Source: Clostridia bacterium (GTDB lineage: Bacteria; Bacillota; Clostridia; Christensenellales; CAAEEZ01). Taken from it: a stretch of DNA of 64,000 nucleotides. Within the stretch, counting starts at the first letter, position 1. Every line of letters starts with the position of its first letter. Of the stretch, positions 41,811-50,648 are shown in pieces. Both the position numbers and the translations under genes were made by a program. The stretch spans positions 62,001 to 126,000 of the forward strand of contig CAAEEZ010000016.1 in the NCBI GenBank assembly GCA_900755035.1, read 5' to 3'. A model generated the notes under the pieces. The model had not been told where the DNA came from. It made no database searches and saw only the letters and a list, made by a program, of their open reading frames with translations.

Positions 41811-43250
41811 TTATCTAATAGCAAGTCCACTTTCTACGTCGAATATATGAATTTTTTCATTATCGATTTCTAGGTCTTTTACGTCGCCATTATTTATCCC
41901 CATTACTTTCGTTTTGACTTGGAAATCAATCCCAAATAAGTCAAAATGCAATATATTTTCACTACCAAGCAATTCCACTAAGGTTGTTTTAGCAGAAATT
42001 TTAGGAGCCGTTATATCCATCGTTTCTTCTACTACTTTCACGTGTTCGGGACGTATACCCACTTTAACTACGCCTTTATCCAGCATAGACAAATAGCGTT
42101 GCTCCATTTCTTTCATTTCTTGTACTAGAAGTTCTTTTTGTTTTTCCTTTTCGGCAAGTATATCGGCTTTTTTTCTAAATATTCTTTTTATTTTAGCTAC
42201 TTGCTCGTTTATCGACCTCTTGTTTTTTACAGCGACTTTCTTTTCTTCTTTTTTATAAATTTGCGCTGCCTTCATCTTTGCAACTGCCATATCGGAAAAT
42301 TTGTCTGCGTTGTCGATACTATCCCTTAATTGCTTTATTCTTTCGTTTATAAATGCCTTATATCTTTCATCAAACCCATCACGCAATTTTATTACTACGC
42401 CGTTTTCCAAAGTAATACAACCGTCTTTATATTCTGCTTCAACCACGTTCATTGCAGGACTACCAATAAACGTAGCAACGAATAGATTGTCGGGCTTTTC
42501 ATACACGTCAATAGCTTTGCCTATTTGTTGAACAAATCCCTTATTCATTACTACGATAACGTTTGCCATGGTCATTGCTTCGGTTTGGTCGTGTGTTACG
42601 TAGATTGTCGTTGCGCCTACTTCTTTGTGTATTCTTATAATTTCCGACCTCATTTGAACACGAAGTTTTGCGTCTAGATTTGACAACGGCTCGTCCATAA
42701 GAAATATATCGGTATCTCGTACTATTGCTCTTCCTAGCGCTACTCTCTGCATTTGTCCACCAGATAATTGCTTAGGTTTTCTGTCTAGTAGGTCGCCTAA
42801 ATCCAAAATATCTGCCGCCTTATATACTCTCTCTTTTATTTCTTCCTTAGGCAGTTTTCTTATTTTTAACCCAAAAGCGATATTATCGTATACGGTCATT
42901 TGTGGATAAAGTGCATAACTTTGGAATACCATAGCTATATTTCTATCTTTACTTTGCAAATAGTTACTATACGTTTTATTGATATACAATTCACCGTCCG
43001 TAATATCTTCTAACCCTGCAATCATTCTAAGCGTAGTGCTTTTTCCACAACCACTAGGTCCTACTAATGCAACAAAATCGTTTTTATTGATTTTCAAATT
43101 AAAATCATAAACTGCGTGAAACCCGTTAGGATAAACTTTATTTACGTTTTTTAATTCAACGAAAGAGGTCAAACTTTCGTCTACGAGCCTATTTTTGTTT
43201 TCTTTCAATATTTTTTTCGCTTCAACTTTCGTCATCATATTTTCGCTCAT
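41811..43250 (-). CDS. Sugar ABC transporter ATPase (MsmK/UgpC/MalK type) with coiled-coil insertion
   Basis: Energises the sugar importer encoded upstream. The ATPase core is complete: Walker A GPSGCGKST (64-72), Q-loop VFQSYALYP, signature LSGGQMQRVALGRA (162-), Walker B DIFLMDEPLSNLDAKL and H-loop THDQTEAM (His220). The C-terminal TOBE/regulatory part ends with GIRPEHVKV and LLGSENILHFDLF. At 479 aa it is about 100 aa longer than usual: residues about 295-392 are a Lys/Glu-rich, coiled-coil-like insertion between the TOBE strand YKDGCITLENGVVIKLRDGF and GIRPEH. The first 30 aa are also extra. Most Gram-positive sugar operons lack a dedicated ATPase; this one keeps its own. Confidence 0.93.
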   Translation of the reverse strand: MSENMMTKVEAKKILKENKNRLVDESLTSFVELKNVNKVYPNGFHAVYDFNLKINKNDFVALVGPSGCGKSTTLRMIAGLEDITDGELYINKTYSNYLQSKDRNIAMVFQSYALYPQMTVYDNIAFGLKIRKLPKEEIKERVYKAADILDLGDLLDRKPKQLSGGQMQRVALGRAIVRDTDIFLMDEPLSNLDAKLRVQMRSEIIRIHKEVGATTIYVTHDQTEAMTMANVIVVMNKGFVQQIGKAIDVYEKPDNLFVATFIGSPAMNVVEAEYKDGCITLENGVVIKLRDGFDERYKAFINERIKQLRDSIDNADKFSDMAVAKMKAAQIYKKEEKKVAVKNKRSINEQVAKIKRIFRKKADILAEKEKQKELLVQEMKEMEQRYLSMLDKGVVKVGIRPEHVKVVEETMDITAPKISAKTTLVELLGSENILHFDLFGIDFQVKTKVMGINNGDVKDLEIDNEKIHIFDVESGLAIR

Positions 43251-43260
43251 AATTATCTCC

Positions 43261-44154
43261 TTAACGTTTGATACCCGTATTGGCTACGCCCTCTATAATC
43301 TTGCTTTGAGCAACTAAATAAACTATAAATATTGGTATCATTGCTATTACTGCACTTGCCAACGCTAGCGTCATTGATTCATACGCTTCACATTGGTCGG
43401 AAATAACTTTTAGTCCATACGCTAAGGTCCAAGTGCTACGTGGCGCATTACCTATTATTAATTGCGCCCACTGTACGTCGTTCCACGCTCCCATAAAACC
43501 GAACAAACCTTGAACAAATAGTGCAGATTTACCTAACGGTAAAACTATTTTGAAAAATATTTTCATATTGCTTGCACCGTCTATTCTTGCATTTTCTATC
43601 AAATCCTTAGGGATTCCTAAAAAGAATTGCCGTATTAAAAACACTCCGTATACTCCACCTAATGATGGCAAAATAAGTCCTAATAGTGATTTGTACGCCC
43701 CTAGTAAATTCATATTGATAAGTTGTGGCGTTGTAGATACAATACCCGGAATAGTCATCGTGCAAATTAGAAAATAAAATATTTTGTTAGAATACTTAAA
43801 ATCCAAAAAGACAAATGCATATGCAGCAAAAGACGCTATTACCAAGTACACTAACGTGCCACCTAATGCAACGATAAGCGAATTAAACAACCAATTCCAT
43901 ATTGGAAACCATTCGTTTGGATGCGTATTGTTAAATTCTGTTTTTGAAAACAATTCTGCATATCCTTCAAACGTAAAGGCATCCCAATTAGACGGGAAAA
44001 ATTTCTCTGGATTTTGAAGCACGTCGCTACTTGTTCTAAAAGAACCGGCAACACCCCATATAAGAGGTATTATCATAAATATAGATACTGCTAGCAAAAT
44101 CACGAAGGAAATAGTTTTACCTGCTTTCTTTCCATTGTCTAAACCCTTCAGCAT
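43261..44154 (-). CDS. Sugar ABC transporter permease (MalG/LacG type)
   Basis: Inner-membrane pore half of 297 aa with six hydrophobic helices. The EAA-type coupling loop reads LIENARIDGASNMKIFFKIV followed by LPLGKSAL and contacts the ATPase. Belongs to the MalFG/BPD_transp_1 family. The start has GGGGAGGTAGTAAAC inside the end of the companion permease gene, overlapping it by 38 bp. It pairs with the 44117-45094 product. Confidence 0.93.
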   Translation of the reverse strand: MLKGLDNGKKAGKTISFVILLAVSIFMIIPLIWGVAGSFRTSSDVLQNPEKFFPSNWDAFTFEGYAELFSKTEFNNTHPNEWFPIWNWLFNSLIVALGGTLVYLVIASFAAYAFVFLDFKYSNKIFYFLICTMTIPGIVSTTPQLINMNLLGAYKSLLGLILPSLGGVYGVFLIRQFFLGIPKDLIENARIDGASNMKIFFKIVLPLGKSALFVQGLFGFMGAWNDVQWAQLIIGNAPRSTWTLAYGLKVISDQCEAYESMTLALASAVIAMIPIFIVYLVAQSKIIEGVANTGIKR

Positions 44155-45094
44155 GTTTACTACCTCCCCTTCTTTCTTTTGTTACGATAAGTTGTACTAT
44201 TGCAATAACTATAATTATCAATCCTAGACATATTCCCATTGCCGCAGCATAACCAAACGCCTTAGGGTTTGAACCTGCTAGCAAATCTTGTATTCTGTAT
44301 ACTGCCGATTTCATCGAATCAAGGTCCGGATTATTACTTCCTAAAATGAATATTTGCCCGTAAATATTCATATACCCGATTAGCGTTGTAAATAGCGTTA
44401 AAAATAATTGCGGTTTTATGCCCGGTAAAGTAACGTGTATAAATTTTCTCCATCCGCTACATCCGTCAATCTTTGCAGCCTCGTAAAGCGTTTTGTCTAC
44501 GTTTTCAAGTCCAGCACACATAATAATAAAGTTACCGCCTATTCCACACCACAAACACAAGAAGCCAATCATAAACCAGCAACCTATTACGCTACCGAAC
44601 CAATCAATAGACAAACCAAAAACGTTATTGACCCAGCCGTAATGCGCATCAAACATACGCATCAATATCAGTCCCGTAGCAGTAAGAGGGAAAATTCCTG
44701 GGATATAAATCAATGCTCTAAATAATTTATATCCCGGTGGTTTTTGATTCGTTAATAGCGCTAATCCTAGTGGAATAATCATTGATAACGGCACTATACA
44801 CGCACTAAACTTAATAGTTGTCCAAACTGACGACCAAAAATCCCGTGCTATTGAATTATCCCCAAACAAAACGGTAAAATTTTGTAACGTTCCTACTTCG
44901 TTTGGCAAAAAAGACGTCGGTGTAAATTTTGAAAACGCCATTACGATACCAAATATCAAAGGAAATACGAAAAACATTACGAAACAAATGGTATATGGAC
45001 CTAAAAACGTTCCTACCGATACCGTTTTGCGTGTCAATGCCTTTCTCATTTCTCTGGTTTTGGCGTATTGTTTTATTTCAACCGATTTTTGCAT
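44117..45094 (-). CDS. Sugar ABC transporter permease (MalF/UgpA type)
   Basis: Companion permease of 325 aa with six membrane helices after a charged N-terminal tail. The coupling loop is LYEAAKIDGCSGWRKFIHVT followed by LPGIKPQL. It lies 20 bp after the binding-protein gene and overlaps the next permease. Helix 1 starts at FLGPYTICFVMFFVFPLIFG. Together with the lipoprotein binding protein and the ATPase at 41811 it forms a complete importer for oligosaccharides. Confidence 0.93.
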   Translation of the reverse strand: MQKSVEIKQYAKTREMRKALTRKTVSVGTFLGPYTICFVMFFVFPLIFGIVMAFSKFTPTSFLPNEVGTLQNFTVLFGDNSIARDFWSSVWTTIKFSACIVPLSMIIPLGLALLTNQKPPGYKLFRALIYIPGIFPLTATGLILMRMFDAHYGWVNNVFGLSIDWFGSVIGCWFMIGFLCLWCGIGGNFIIMCAGLENVDKTLYEAAKIDGCSGWRKFIHVTLPGIKPQLFLTLFTTLIGYMNIYGQIFILGSNNPDLDSMKSAVYRIQDLLAGSNPKAFGYAAAMGICLGLIIIVIAIVQLIVTKERRGGSKHAEGFRQWKESR

Positions 45095-45114
45095 AACTAT
45101 CCCCCGTTTTAGAC

Positions 45115-46608
45115 TTAACTATATAGTTGAATATAATCAATACAGTTCTTATACTCCTCGTTCAACATTGCCTTTATAGACGTATTTTTATAGGAATTTG
45201 CTATCGCTTTTTGCGCAACCGTCTTAAAATACGAATCTACGTAAGAATAGTATTTTGTCGGAGGAACTACCACGTAATTTTCAGGAGCGCCCCAATATTT
45301 AATATACGATTCATATGCTGGGTCGCTTAGATACTCCTCAGATGCCGCTACCGATTTAACTGCTGGCAAGTGGCCTCTTTTTGCCCATTCTATGCCCGAA
45401 TAATTTGCCATATAATCCATAAATACAGTTGCAGCCGCTGCTTTTGTATAGCTAGTAACGGTATTCATTAAAGTGATTGCGTGTCCTTCGCCTTTTATAA
45501 GCGATGCATATTCCTTTTGAGAATCTTTTGCAAACATTCCCGATAAAGAACGAGTAGTGATATTATTAGCGCCACCGTCTTTTGCCATCATTTGATTGAA
45601 AGTTTGCATTTCTTTTTGCCATGCCCAAGGACCTTGTAATTTGAAAATACATTTACCACTATTAAACGGAGCGTCGCCTACGTCGTAGGACGAACCGTAA
45701 TCCTTGCTTAATGCCGTTTTATTGGTAGATTGCTCGCTTGGGAAAATCCAATCACGCAATACTTGTAAACCATTTGCAGTTTCATTACTATTCCAAGCAG
45801 GCATACCTTTCTCGTCTACAATCGAACCACCGTTTTGTACGGCTGCCGTATAATCTACGAATTCGTGTACCCACATATCACCATACGATATAGGAAATGC
45901 CGTATACGCTTCTGCCGTAGACGCTTTTCTCCATTCCGTAGCGCTATATCCCTCGGAATTTTCGCCTCTTATCCACAAATTATTATTTCTTGCTAATTCT
46001 GCTGCTTTATCCGCTACGCTACATAACTCTTCGTAATTTGTAGGAATAGGTAAATTGTTTTTTTCTAAAATATCTTTTCTCATACAAATAATTGCAGAGT
46101 GACAATCAATAGGTACGCCGTAAGCCTTACCGTTTATCGTTACGCTTTCTAATAGTGATGGAACGAAATCGTTTTTATCAAACGACGCACCACTCTTGCC
46201 AAAAAAGAAATCTACTTCTTGTAACCATCCTCTTTCGTTATACTCAGCCACTCTTGCGCCGTGATTAAATAACATATCAGGAGCATTCTTTTTGTCGAAT
46301 TGCATAGTATTACTTAGTAGAGTTTCTAAATCGTACCTGCTATGATGTTCAACCGTAACGTGAATCATACCATCATACATTTTGTTAAATTCACTTACGA
46401 TTTTATCTTGCGTATTCGCATCATCACCCGTCGTAACGCTCCACATCTTCAAATTAATGTTTTGATATATTACGTTGCCGTTCTCGTCGTACTTTATGTC
46501 GCCATCACCTTGTAATGGTTGATTCGTACTTACGTTGCCTGCACAGCCAGCTAACATTACCGATACTACTGCAAGCACCATAAACAAGCTAAATAATTTT
46601 TTTCTCAT
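45115..46608 (-). CDS. Extracellular sugar-binding lipoprotein of the ABC importer
   Basis: Family 1 solute-binding protein of 497 aa, tethered by its lipobox MLAGC. It captures oligosaccharides and delivers them to the two permeases downstream. Hallmarks are the early NLKMWSVTTGDDANTQDKIV strand-helix unit, the AYGVPIDCHSAIICMRKDIL segment and the LQGPWAWQKEM segment. It is longer than typical maltose-type proteins, consistent with larger ligands. Follows the second GH43 gene by 18 bp. Confidence 0.92.
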   Translation of the reverse strand: MRKKLFSLFMVLAVVSVMLAGCAGNVSTNQPLQGDGDIKYDENGNVIYQNINLKMWSVTTGDDANTQDKIVSEFNKMYDGMIHVTVEHHSRYDLETLLSNTMQFDKKNAPDMLFNHGARVAEYNERGWLQEVDFFFGKSGASFDKNDFVPSLLESVTINGKAYGVPIDCHSAIICMRKDILEKNNLPIPTNYEELCSVADKAAELARNNNLWIRGENSEGYSATEWRKASTAEAYTAFPISYGDMWVHEFVDYTAAVQNGGSIVDEKGMPAWNSNETANGLQVLRDWIFPSEQSTNKTALSKDYGSSYDVGDAPFNSGKCIFKLQGPWAWQKEMQTFNQMMAKDGGANNITTRSLSGMFAKDSQKEYASLIKGEGHAITLMNTVTSYTKAAAATVFMDYMANYSGIEWAKRGHLPAVKSVAASEEYLSDPAYESYIKYWGAPENYVVVPPTKYYSYVDSYFKTVAQKAIANSYKNTSIKAMLNEEYKNCIDYIQLYS

Positions 46609-46626
46609 AATTATCCTCCTACCTAA

Positions 46627-47787
46627 TTAGAATTTCACTATCGTCGGGCCGAGTTTTTCCTCGCCTACCGAGGCTTTTCGCCCCTCAACGTACGGCATTC
46701 CATTTTCGTCCCATAATAATTTATCCATAAACACTATTCGCTCACTTGGGCGTTCTCCGTACACGTCGTATCCGTGATAGAATAGCCAATATTCGCCTGC
46801 AAAATCTTTTACTACCGCATTATGCCCTACCCCTACGACTTTATCGCTTGGCGATATAACTTCTTCTCCATAAGGTGCTTTATCAAGCGTAATTCCGTCG
46901 TGCGTTGTGAACTTATCTAAAAATTTGTCTGCAACGCCAACCCTTACTTTATAAGTAGAATCCGTAGATGCAAGACACGTTCCTTGTGAACCAAAATAAT
47001 ATATTTTTCCATTGTGCTCTACTAGATAACTACCTTCGTAATTTATATCAACGTTCATTCCATTTCCTTCGGTATTATCGTCAATCAAATAATGTACGTA
47101 GTCTTTTACTTGGTCACCGTAGAACAACTCCGTTCCGTCATCGGTAAGTTTAGTTGCCGCTATTCCAAAAAAACTACCCCACACCATGTATAATTCCTCA
47201 CCATCGTAATACGGAAATGGGTCTATTCCGTTGCGAACTCCCGTCATTTTTTGGTCTAACAATTTTCCGTAATGCGTCCATGGTCCATAAGGCGTTGGCG
47301 CCGTTGCTACGCCTATTCCTGGATTATCGTCTCCCCAAAGAGATAAGGAATAATAATAGTTATATCTTTCTCCAACCTTTATTACGGCTGGCGCCCATAC
47401 GCCTGCATTTTTATCGTGCCAATCCAAAGCGTTTGGGTGTCCGTCAAAAACGCTACCTACCCACGTCCAATCAACTAAATTTTTACTTCTAAATATAGGT
47501 CCTCTATCATACTGCATCCCCTTATCACCCATTTCGCAGTAGGTATTAGTACAATACATATAAAAATATCCGCTTTCGTCATCTCGATATACGTCGGGGT
47601 CTGCTACCGTTACTTGATATTCCGAACCGTCTTGCTTATAAAACTTTAACGGGTTTGAATAAGTTTCATTAGTATATTCTCTTTTTGCAGGAAAGTTTGG
47701 ATTTGTAGACGCAGTCGAACATCCCGCAGTAAAGATACAAGTAGCAATTATTAACACTATCGCTATTGACGCTAACTTTTTATTCAT
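46627..47787 (-). CDS. Glycoside hydrolase family 43 lipoprotein (second copy)
   Basis: Surface-tethered GH43 beta-propeller enzyme of 386 aa (lipobox TAGC), probably an arabinanase or arabinofuranosidase. The catalytic base Asp is in VTVADPDVYRDDESGYFYMY, the middle acid is in RNGIDPFPYYDGEELYMVWG, and the general-acid Glu candidate is in VDINYEGSYLVEHNGKIYYF. It shares GIGVATAPTPYGPWTHYGKL with the neighbouring gene, so the two are tandem duplicates. The start is the ATG at 47787 behind GTGGAGAAAATT; a GTG four codons earlier is part of that site. Confidence 0.9.
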   Translation of the reverse strand: MNKKLASIAIVLIIATCIFTAGCSTASTNPNFPAKREYTNETYSNPLKFYKQDGSEYQVTVADPDVYRDDESGYFYMYCTNTYCEMGDKGMQYDRGPIFRSKNLVDWTWVGSVFDGHPNALDWHDKNAGVWAPAVIKVGERYNYYYSLSLWGDDNPGIGVATAPTPYGPWTHYGKLLDQKMTGVRNGIDPFPYYDGEELYMVWGSFFGIAATKLTDDGTELFYGDQVKDYVHYLIDDNTEGNGMNVDINYEGSYLVEHNGKIYYFGSQGTCLASTDSTYKVRVGVADKFLDKFTTHDGITLDKAPYGEEVISPSDKVVGVGHNAVVKDFAGEYWLFYHGYDVYGERPSERIVFMDKLLWDENGMPYVEGRKASVGEEKLGPTIVKF

Positions 47788-47806
47788 AATTTTCTCCACA
47801 AATCGT

Positions 47807-48949
47807 TTACTTTTTTTCCAGACTATTTATATAAGGTCCTGGCAACATTTCGCCGTTACTTGCAATGGTATCCTTTACGTAAGGCATTTTTGTATTTGTA
47901 TCCCAAAGCAATTTATCTAGATACAAAACTCTTGGTTCTGCCGTTACAGTAGTATCATAACCGTGATACAACATCCAATATTCGCCTAAATCATCTTGAA
48001 TAACTGCACAATGTCCCGTGCCCATTGCCCCCGTTAAAGATGGTACAACTACGGCGTCGCCTCTATTTGGTCCAAACATATCTCTTCCTTTTGAGTCTAG
48101 GTACGGACCTTTCAAGGATTTTGACTTTGCAACCACTACGTGATAGGTAGATTTTTTACCACTTAAACACGTGCCCGTTGACAAAAACAAATAATACCAG
48201 CCGTCTTTTTTAAGTATTATGCTACCCTCATAGTTGTCCATATTAAATATTTCAAAACCGGCTAACGCAACCTTGTTGTTCTTTTGATATTCAACGCCAC
48301 CCATTAGTCCTAATCCGTCGTCAGTAAGTTCTACAAGGGTAATAAGTCCTCCAAACGAACCAAAAACCATATATAATTTTCCTTCGTCGTAAAAGACGTG
48401 TGGGTCAATAGAATTAGTTACGCCTATTTCGTTACTATCAAATAATTTTCCGTAATGCGTCCACGGTCCATAAGGAGTAGGCGCTGTGGCAACGCCGATT
48501 CCAGGATTAGAATCTCCCCCCGTAGATAGAGAATAATAAAAATTCCATTTATCTCCAACTTTGCACACGGTAGGCGCCCATACGCCTGCACCGTTCGTTC
48601 CCCAAGTAGGCGTGTAATTTTCGAACACGTCTCCTACGTATTGCCAACTATGCATATCTATAGATTTCCAAATAGGACCTCTTTTGAAAGAAAGACTAGG
48701 AGTATAAACGTCCGTTTGAGTACAATACATATAGTACGTACCATCGTCATCACGAACTATATAAGGATCTGCTTGATACGTGCTTTTCCTTTCTCCGTTA
48801 ACAATAGGGAAAATAGGATTTGTATAAAAATTATTCTCTGCAACTATTGGCTCTTGCGGAACTACCGTTTGCGGTTCGTTCGCTTTGCAAGAAGCAAAAG
48901 CAGTTAATGTTACCAAACACGTTACAAACGTTAAAAACAACTTGTTCAT
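47807..48949 (-). CDS. Glycoside hydrolase family 43 lipoprotein (first copy)
   Basis: First gene of the operon. Surface lipoprotein of 380 aa (lipobox FASC) with a GH43 five-blade propeller: base Asp in YQADPYIVRDDDGTYYMYCT, middle acid in NSIDPHVFYDEGKLYMVFG, acid Glu candidate in MDNYEGSIILKKDGWYYLFL. Duplicate of the downstream gene. Outside the cell it would trim arabinose- or xylose-containing chains into oligosaccharides for the importer. The start follows GGAGGTGATCAACTA. GH43 subfamily and linkage specificity cannot be fixed by eye. Confidence 0.9.
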   Translation of the reverse strand: MNKLFLTFVTCLVTLTAFASCKANEPQTVVPQEPIVAENNFYTNPIFPIVNGERKSTYQADPYIVRDDDGTYYMYCTQTDVYTPSLSFKRGPIWKSIDMHSWQYVGDVFENYTPTWGTNGAGVWAPTVCKVGDKWNFYYSLSTGGDSNPGIGVATAPTPYGPWTHYGKLFDSNEIGVTNSIDPHVFYDEGKLYMVFGSFGGLITLVELTDDGLGLMGGVEYQKNNKVALAGFEIFNMDNYEGSIILKKDGWYYLFLSTGTCLSGKKSTYHVVVAKSKSLKGPYLDSKGRDMFGPNRGDAVVVPSLTGAMGTGHCAVIQDDLGEYWMLYHGYDTTVTAEPRVLYLDKLLWDTNTKMPYVKDTIASNGEMLPGPYINSLEKK

Positions 48950-48976
48950 TAGTTGATCACCTCCTATTCTTTGCTT

Positions 48977-49005
48977 ATATTATCATACAGCAACCTCGTT
49001 TTCAA
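48977..49005 (-). promoter_or_regulatory. Promoter of the polysaccharide-utilisation operon
   Basis: On the minus strand TTGAAA (49005-49000), a 17-bp spacer and TAATAT (48982-48977). The AraC protein made from the divergent gene is the obvious activator. A clear AraC site could not be singled out in the AT-rich DNA upstream. Confidence 0.65.
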
Positions 49006-49076
49006 TATATTTTTTTACATTTTGTTATTTTTTTTTATGATAAACAATAAAAAAAGTTAATTTAATTTTCCAAAAA

Positions 49077-49105
49077 TTGACAAATAAAAAAATAGGTGTT
49101 ATATT
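49077..49105 (+). promoter_or_regulatory. Promoter of the island AraC regulator, leaderless
   Basis: Perfect TTGACA, a 17-bp spacer, extended TG (49097-49098) and TATATT (49100-49105). The expected start, about 7 nt downstream, falls on the A of the ATG at 49112, and no ribosome-binding site is present. Confidence 0.7.
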
Positions 49106-49111
49106 GAAAAT

Positions 49112-50119
49112 ATGAATAATCAAATTGAAAAACTTTCTGAACCTATTCCACGGCTAAAAGATGCCGATAACAGTTACTTTTTGTTAAAAAATTGGTATCT
49201 GGAAATTTTTGATTCTAATTTTACGATGGAATTTCATACTCATCCACAATATGAAATTATGTACTGCGAAAGCGGTCAATTCGACCTAATTTGTAAAAAG
49301 GATAAAACGTCCAAACCTTTTGAGATAGCAACCGTTACTAATAATTGTTTTATTCTAATAAATAATAGTTATTATCATAAATTAGCAAATATACACGGAC
49401 CAACTAAAATTCTTAATTTGGAATTTTTGCCCACAAAAGACGTAATACTAGAAGAAACGAAATCTTCGCAAATTATTAAACGTTTTTCGTTACCTCTTAA
49501 AAAACTGTTAGATATATCGCCTAATTTGGAAAAAATCGTTAAGATGGACCAAGACTTCTATATTTTCGTAGATAATAACAACATATTAGGCATTATGCGT
49601 GAAATATTACGAAAAACCGAAGAATCTAGCCCTGACGAGCGTGCAATAAATATTGCTTTGCTTACAAACAAATTGTTTTTAGATATTGCACATTGTTCAT
49701 CACCTATCGGCTACAAAAAAACAGGTATTATTTACGTTGATACTGCTATGGCATATATAAACTCTAATTTTCTTAAAAAGATATCCGTTGAAGAAATTGC
49801 TAATGCATCTGGCATTTCTACGGTATATTTACAAAAAATGTTCAAAGAACAATACGGGAAAACCGTACATAGAATTATAAACGAAAAAAGAATCGTTCAA
49901 GCAAAATACCTTCTACAACAAAGCAATGCAAATATGAACGTAATCGCTTCCCAATGTGGATTTGGCAGTTGCGAACATATGATATACACTTTCAAAAAAA
50001 TTGAAGGTTGCTCTCCTTCTAAATATCGTACTAATTTTTCGTCAAAGTCGATTAGATTTTTTTCACATCAAGGCGAAGTAAAATTGTATACTAGAAAATT
50101 TAGAAAAAATCAAAAATAA
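49112..50119 (+). CDS. AraC-family transcriptional regulator of the island
   Basis: Regulator of 335 aa. The N-terminal cupin sensor domain contains MEFHTHPQYEIMYCESG. The C-terminal AraC/XylS double helix-turn-helix (about residues 215-315) reads SVEEIANASGISTVYLQKMF, then NVIASQCGFGSCEHMIYTFK and the closing G-C-S-P-S-K-Y-R. It is divergent from the operon and almost certainly controls it, with a sugar as effector. The ATG at 49112 has no Shine-Dalgarno and coincides with the predicted transcription start. No in-frame upstream start exists, and the next ATG (residue 39) would remove part of the sensor domain. Confidence 0.9.
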   Translation: MNNQIEKLSEPIPRLKDADNSYFLLKNWYLEIFDSNFTMEFHTHPQYEIMYCESGQFDLICKKDKTSKPFEIATVTNNCFILINNSYYHKLANIHGPTKILNLEFLPTKDVILEETKSSQIIKRFSLPLKKLLDISPNLEKIVKMDQDFYIFVDNNNILGIMREILRKTEESSPDERAINIALLTNKLFLDIAHCSSPIGYKKTGIIYVDTAMAYINSNFLKKISVEEIANASGISTVYLQKMFKEQYGKTVHRIINEKRIVQAKYLLQQSNANMNVIASQCGFGSCEHMIYTFKKIEGCSPSKYRTNFSSKSIRFFSHQGEVKLYTRKFRKNQK

Positions 50120-50122
50120 TTT

Positions 50123-50182
50123 ATTATTAAAAAATAAAACATACTTAAACACTACTATTTACTAGCAAAAATTATATTATCG
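50123..50182. repeat. 60-bp imperfect direct repeat, copy 2
   Basis: Lies 3 bp past the stop codon of the araC gene, in the same orientation as 34026-34085, with 48 of 60 bases identical. Together they bracket the whole sugar island. Confidence 0.6.
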
Positions 50183-50194
50183 CATACAAATAAA

Positions 50195-50212
50195 GCGACC
50201 TAATTAGGTCGC
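50195..50212. terminator. Bidirectional terminator-like hairpin
   Basis: Perfect 18-bp palindrome (GCGACCT-AATT-AGGTCGC) between the convergent araC and 50226 genes. Flanked by T-rich DNA on one side and A-rich DNA on the other. Confidence 0.65.
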
Positions 50213-50225
50213 CGTTATTTTAATA

Positions 50226-50648
50226 TTATTTTTCTTCCTCTTTTCTTTCCTTATACGTTTTGTATCCTGCCTTTTGGTTGTCACCTGCGTCCCACTTCTT
50301 ACCACTAGTAATTAGCGTACCTATTATCAATAGCGACGCAAGCACCACTGCTATTATCGGCCATATTATTTCGGTTGGAAGTGCCAAAGCAAAAGCAATG
50401 CTTACGGCAACTATCACGAACATAATAGACGCTACTATTAAATACAGCCTTTTGGCTACGACCGAGTTTCTTGCTAAAACGGCGTTTATCACAAACGCAA
50501 TTCCGTTCATACCTGCAAAAACCACCACTCCCCACGCAAGATTAAATCCGCCCAAACTATTAGGTTTTAGCGTGGATACAAGCCACAAAATAACCACTAT
50601 CAAAAAGGAAAAACCCGATATAAGTTTTGGTATTATTTTTCTATTCAT
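50226..50648 (-). CDS. Small four-helix membrane protein, unknown
   Basis: Not recognised. The 140 aa hold four hydrophobic segments (about 8-28, 36-58, 68-92 and 96-112) ahead of a hydrophilic tail with many Lys and Glu (GDNQKAGYKTYKERKEEEK). No signal cleavage motif. The start follows AGGTGGAAA. It is monocistronic, convergent with the AraC gene. Nothing in its surroundings assigns a role. Confidence 0.65.
   Translation of the reverse strand: MNRKIIPKLISGFSFLIVVILWLVSTLKPNSLGGFNLAWGVVVFAGMNGIAFVINAVLARNSVVAKRLYLIVASIMFVIVAVSIAFALALPTEIIWPIIAVVLASLLIIGTLITSGKKWDAGDNQKAGYKTYKERKEEEK

Noticed and set aside
48977..49005. Catabolite-repression (cre) site in the sugar-operon promoter
   Set aside because: A TGAAAACG-like half is present between the promoter elements, but the second half does not match the cre consensus.
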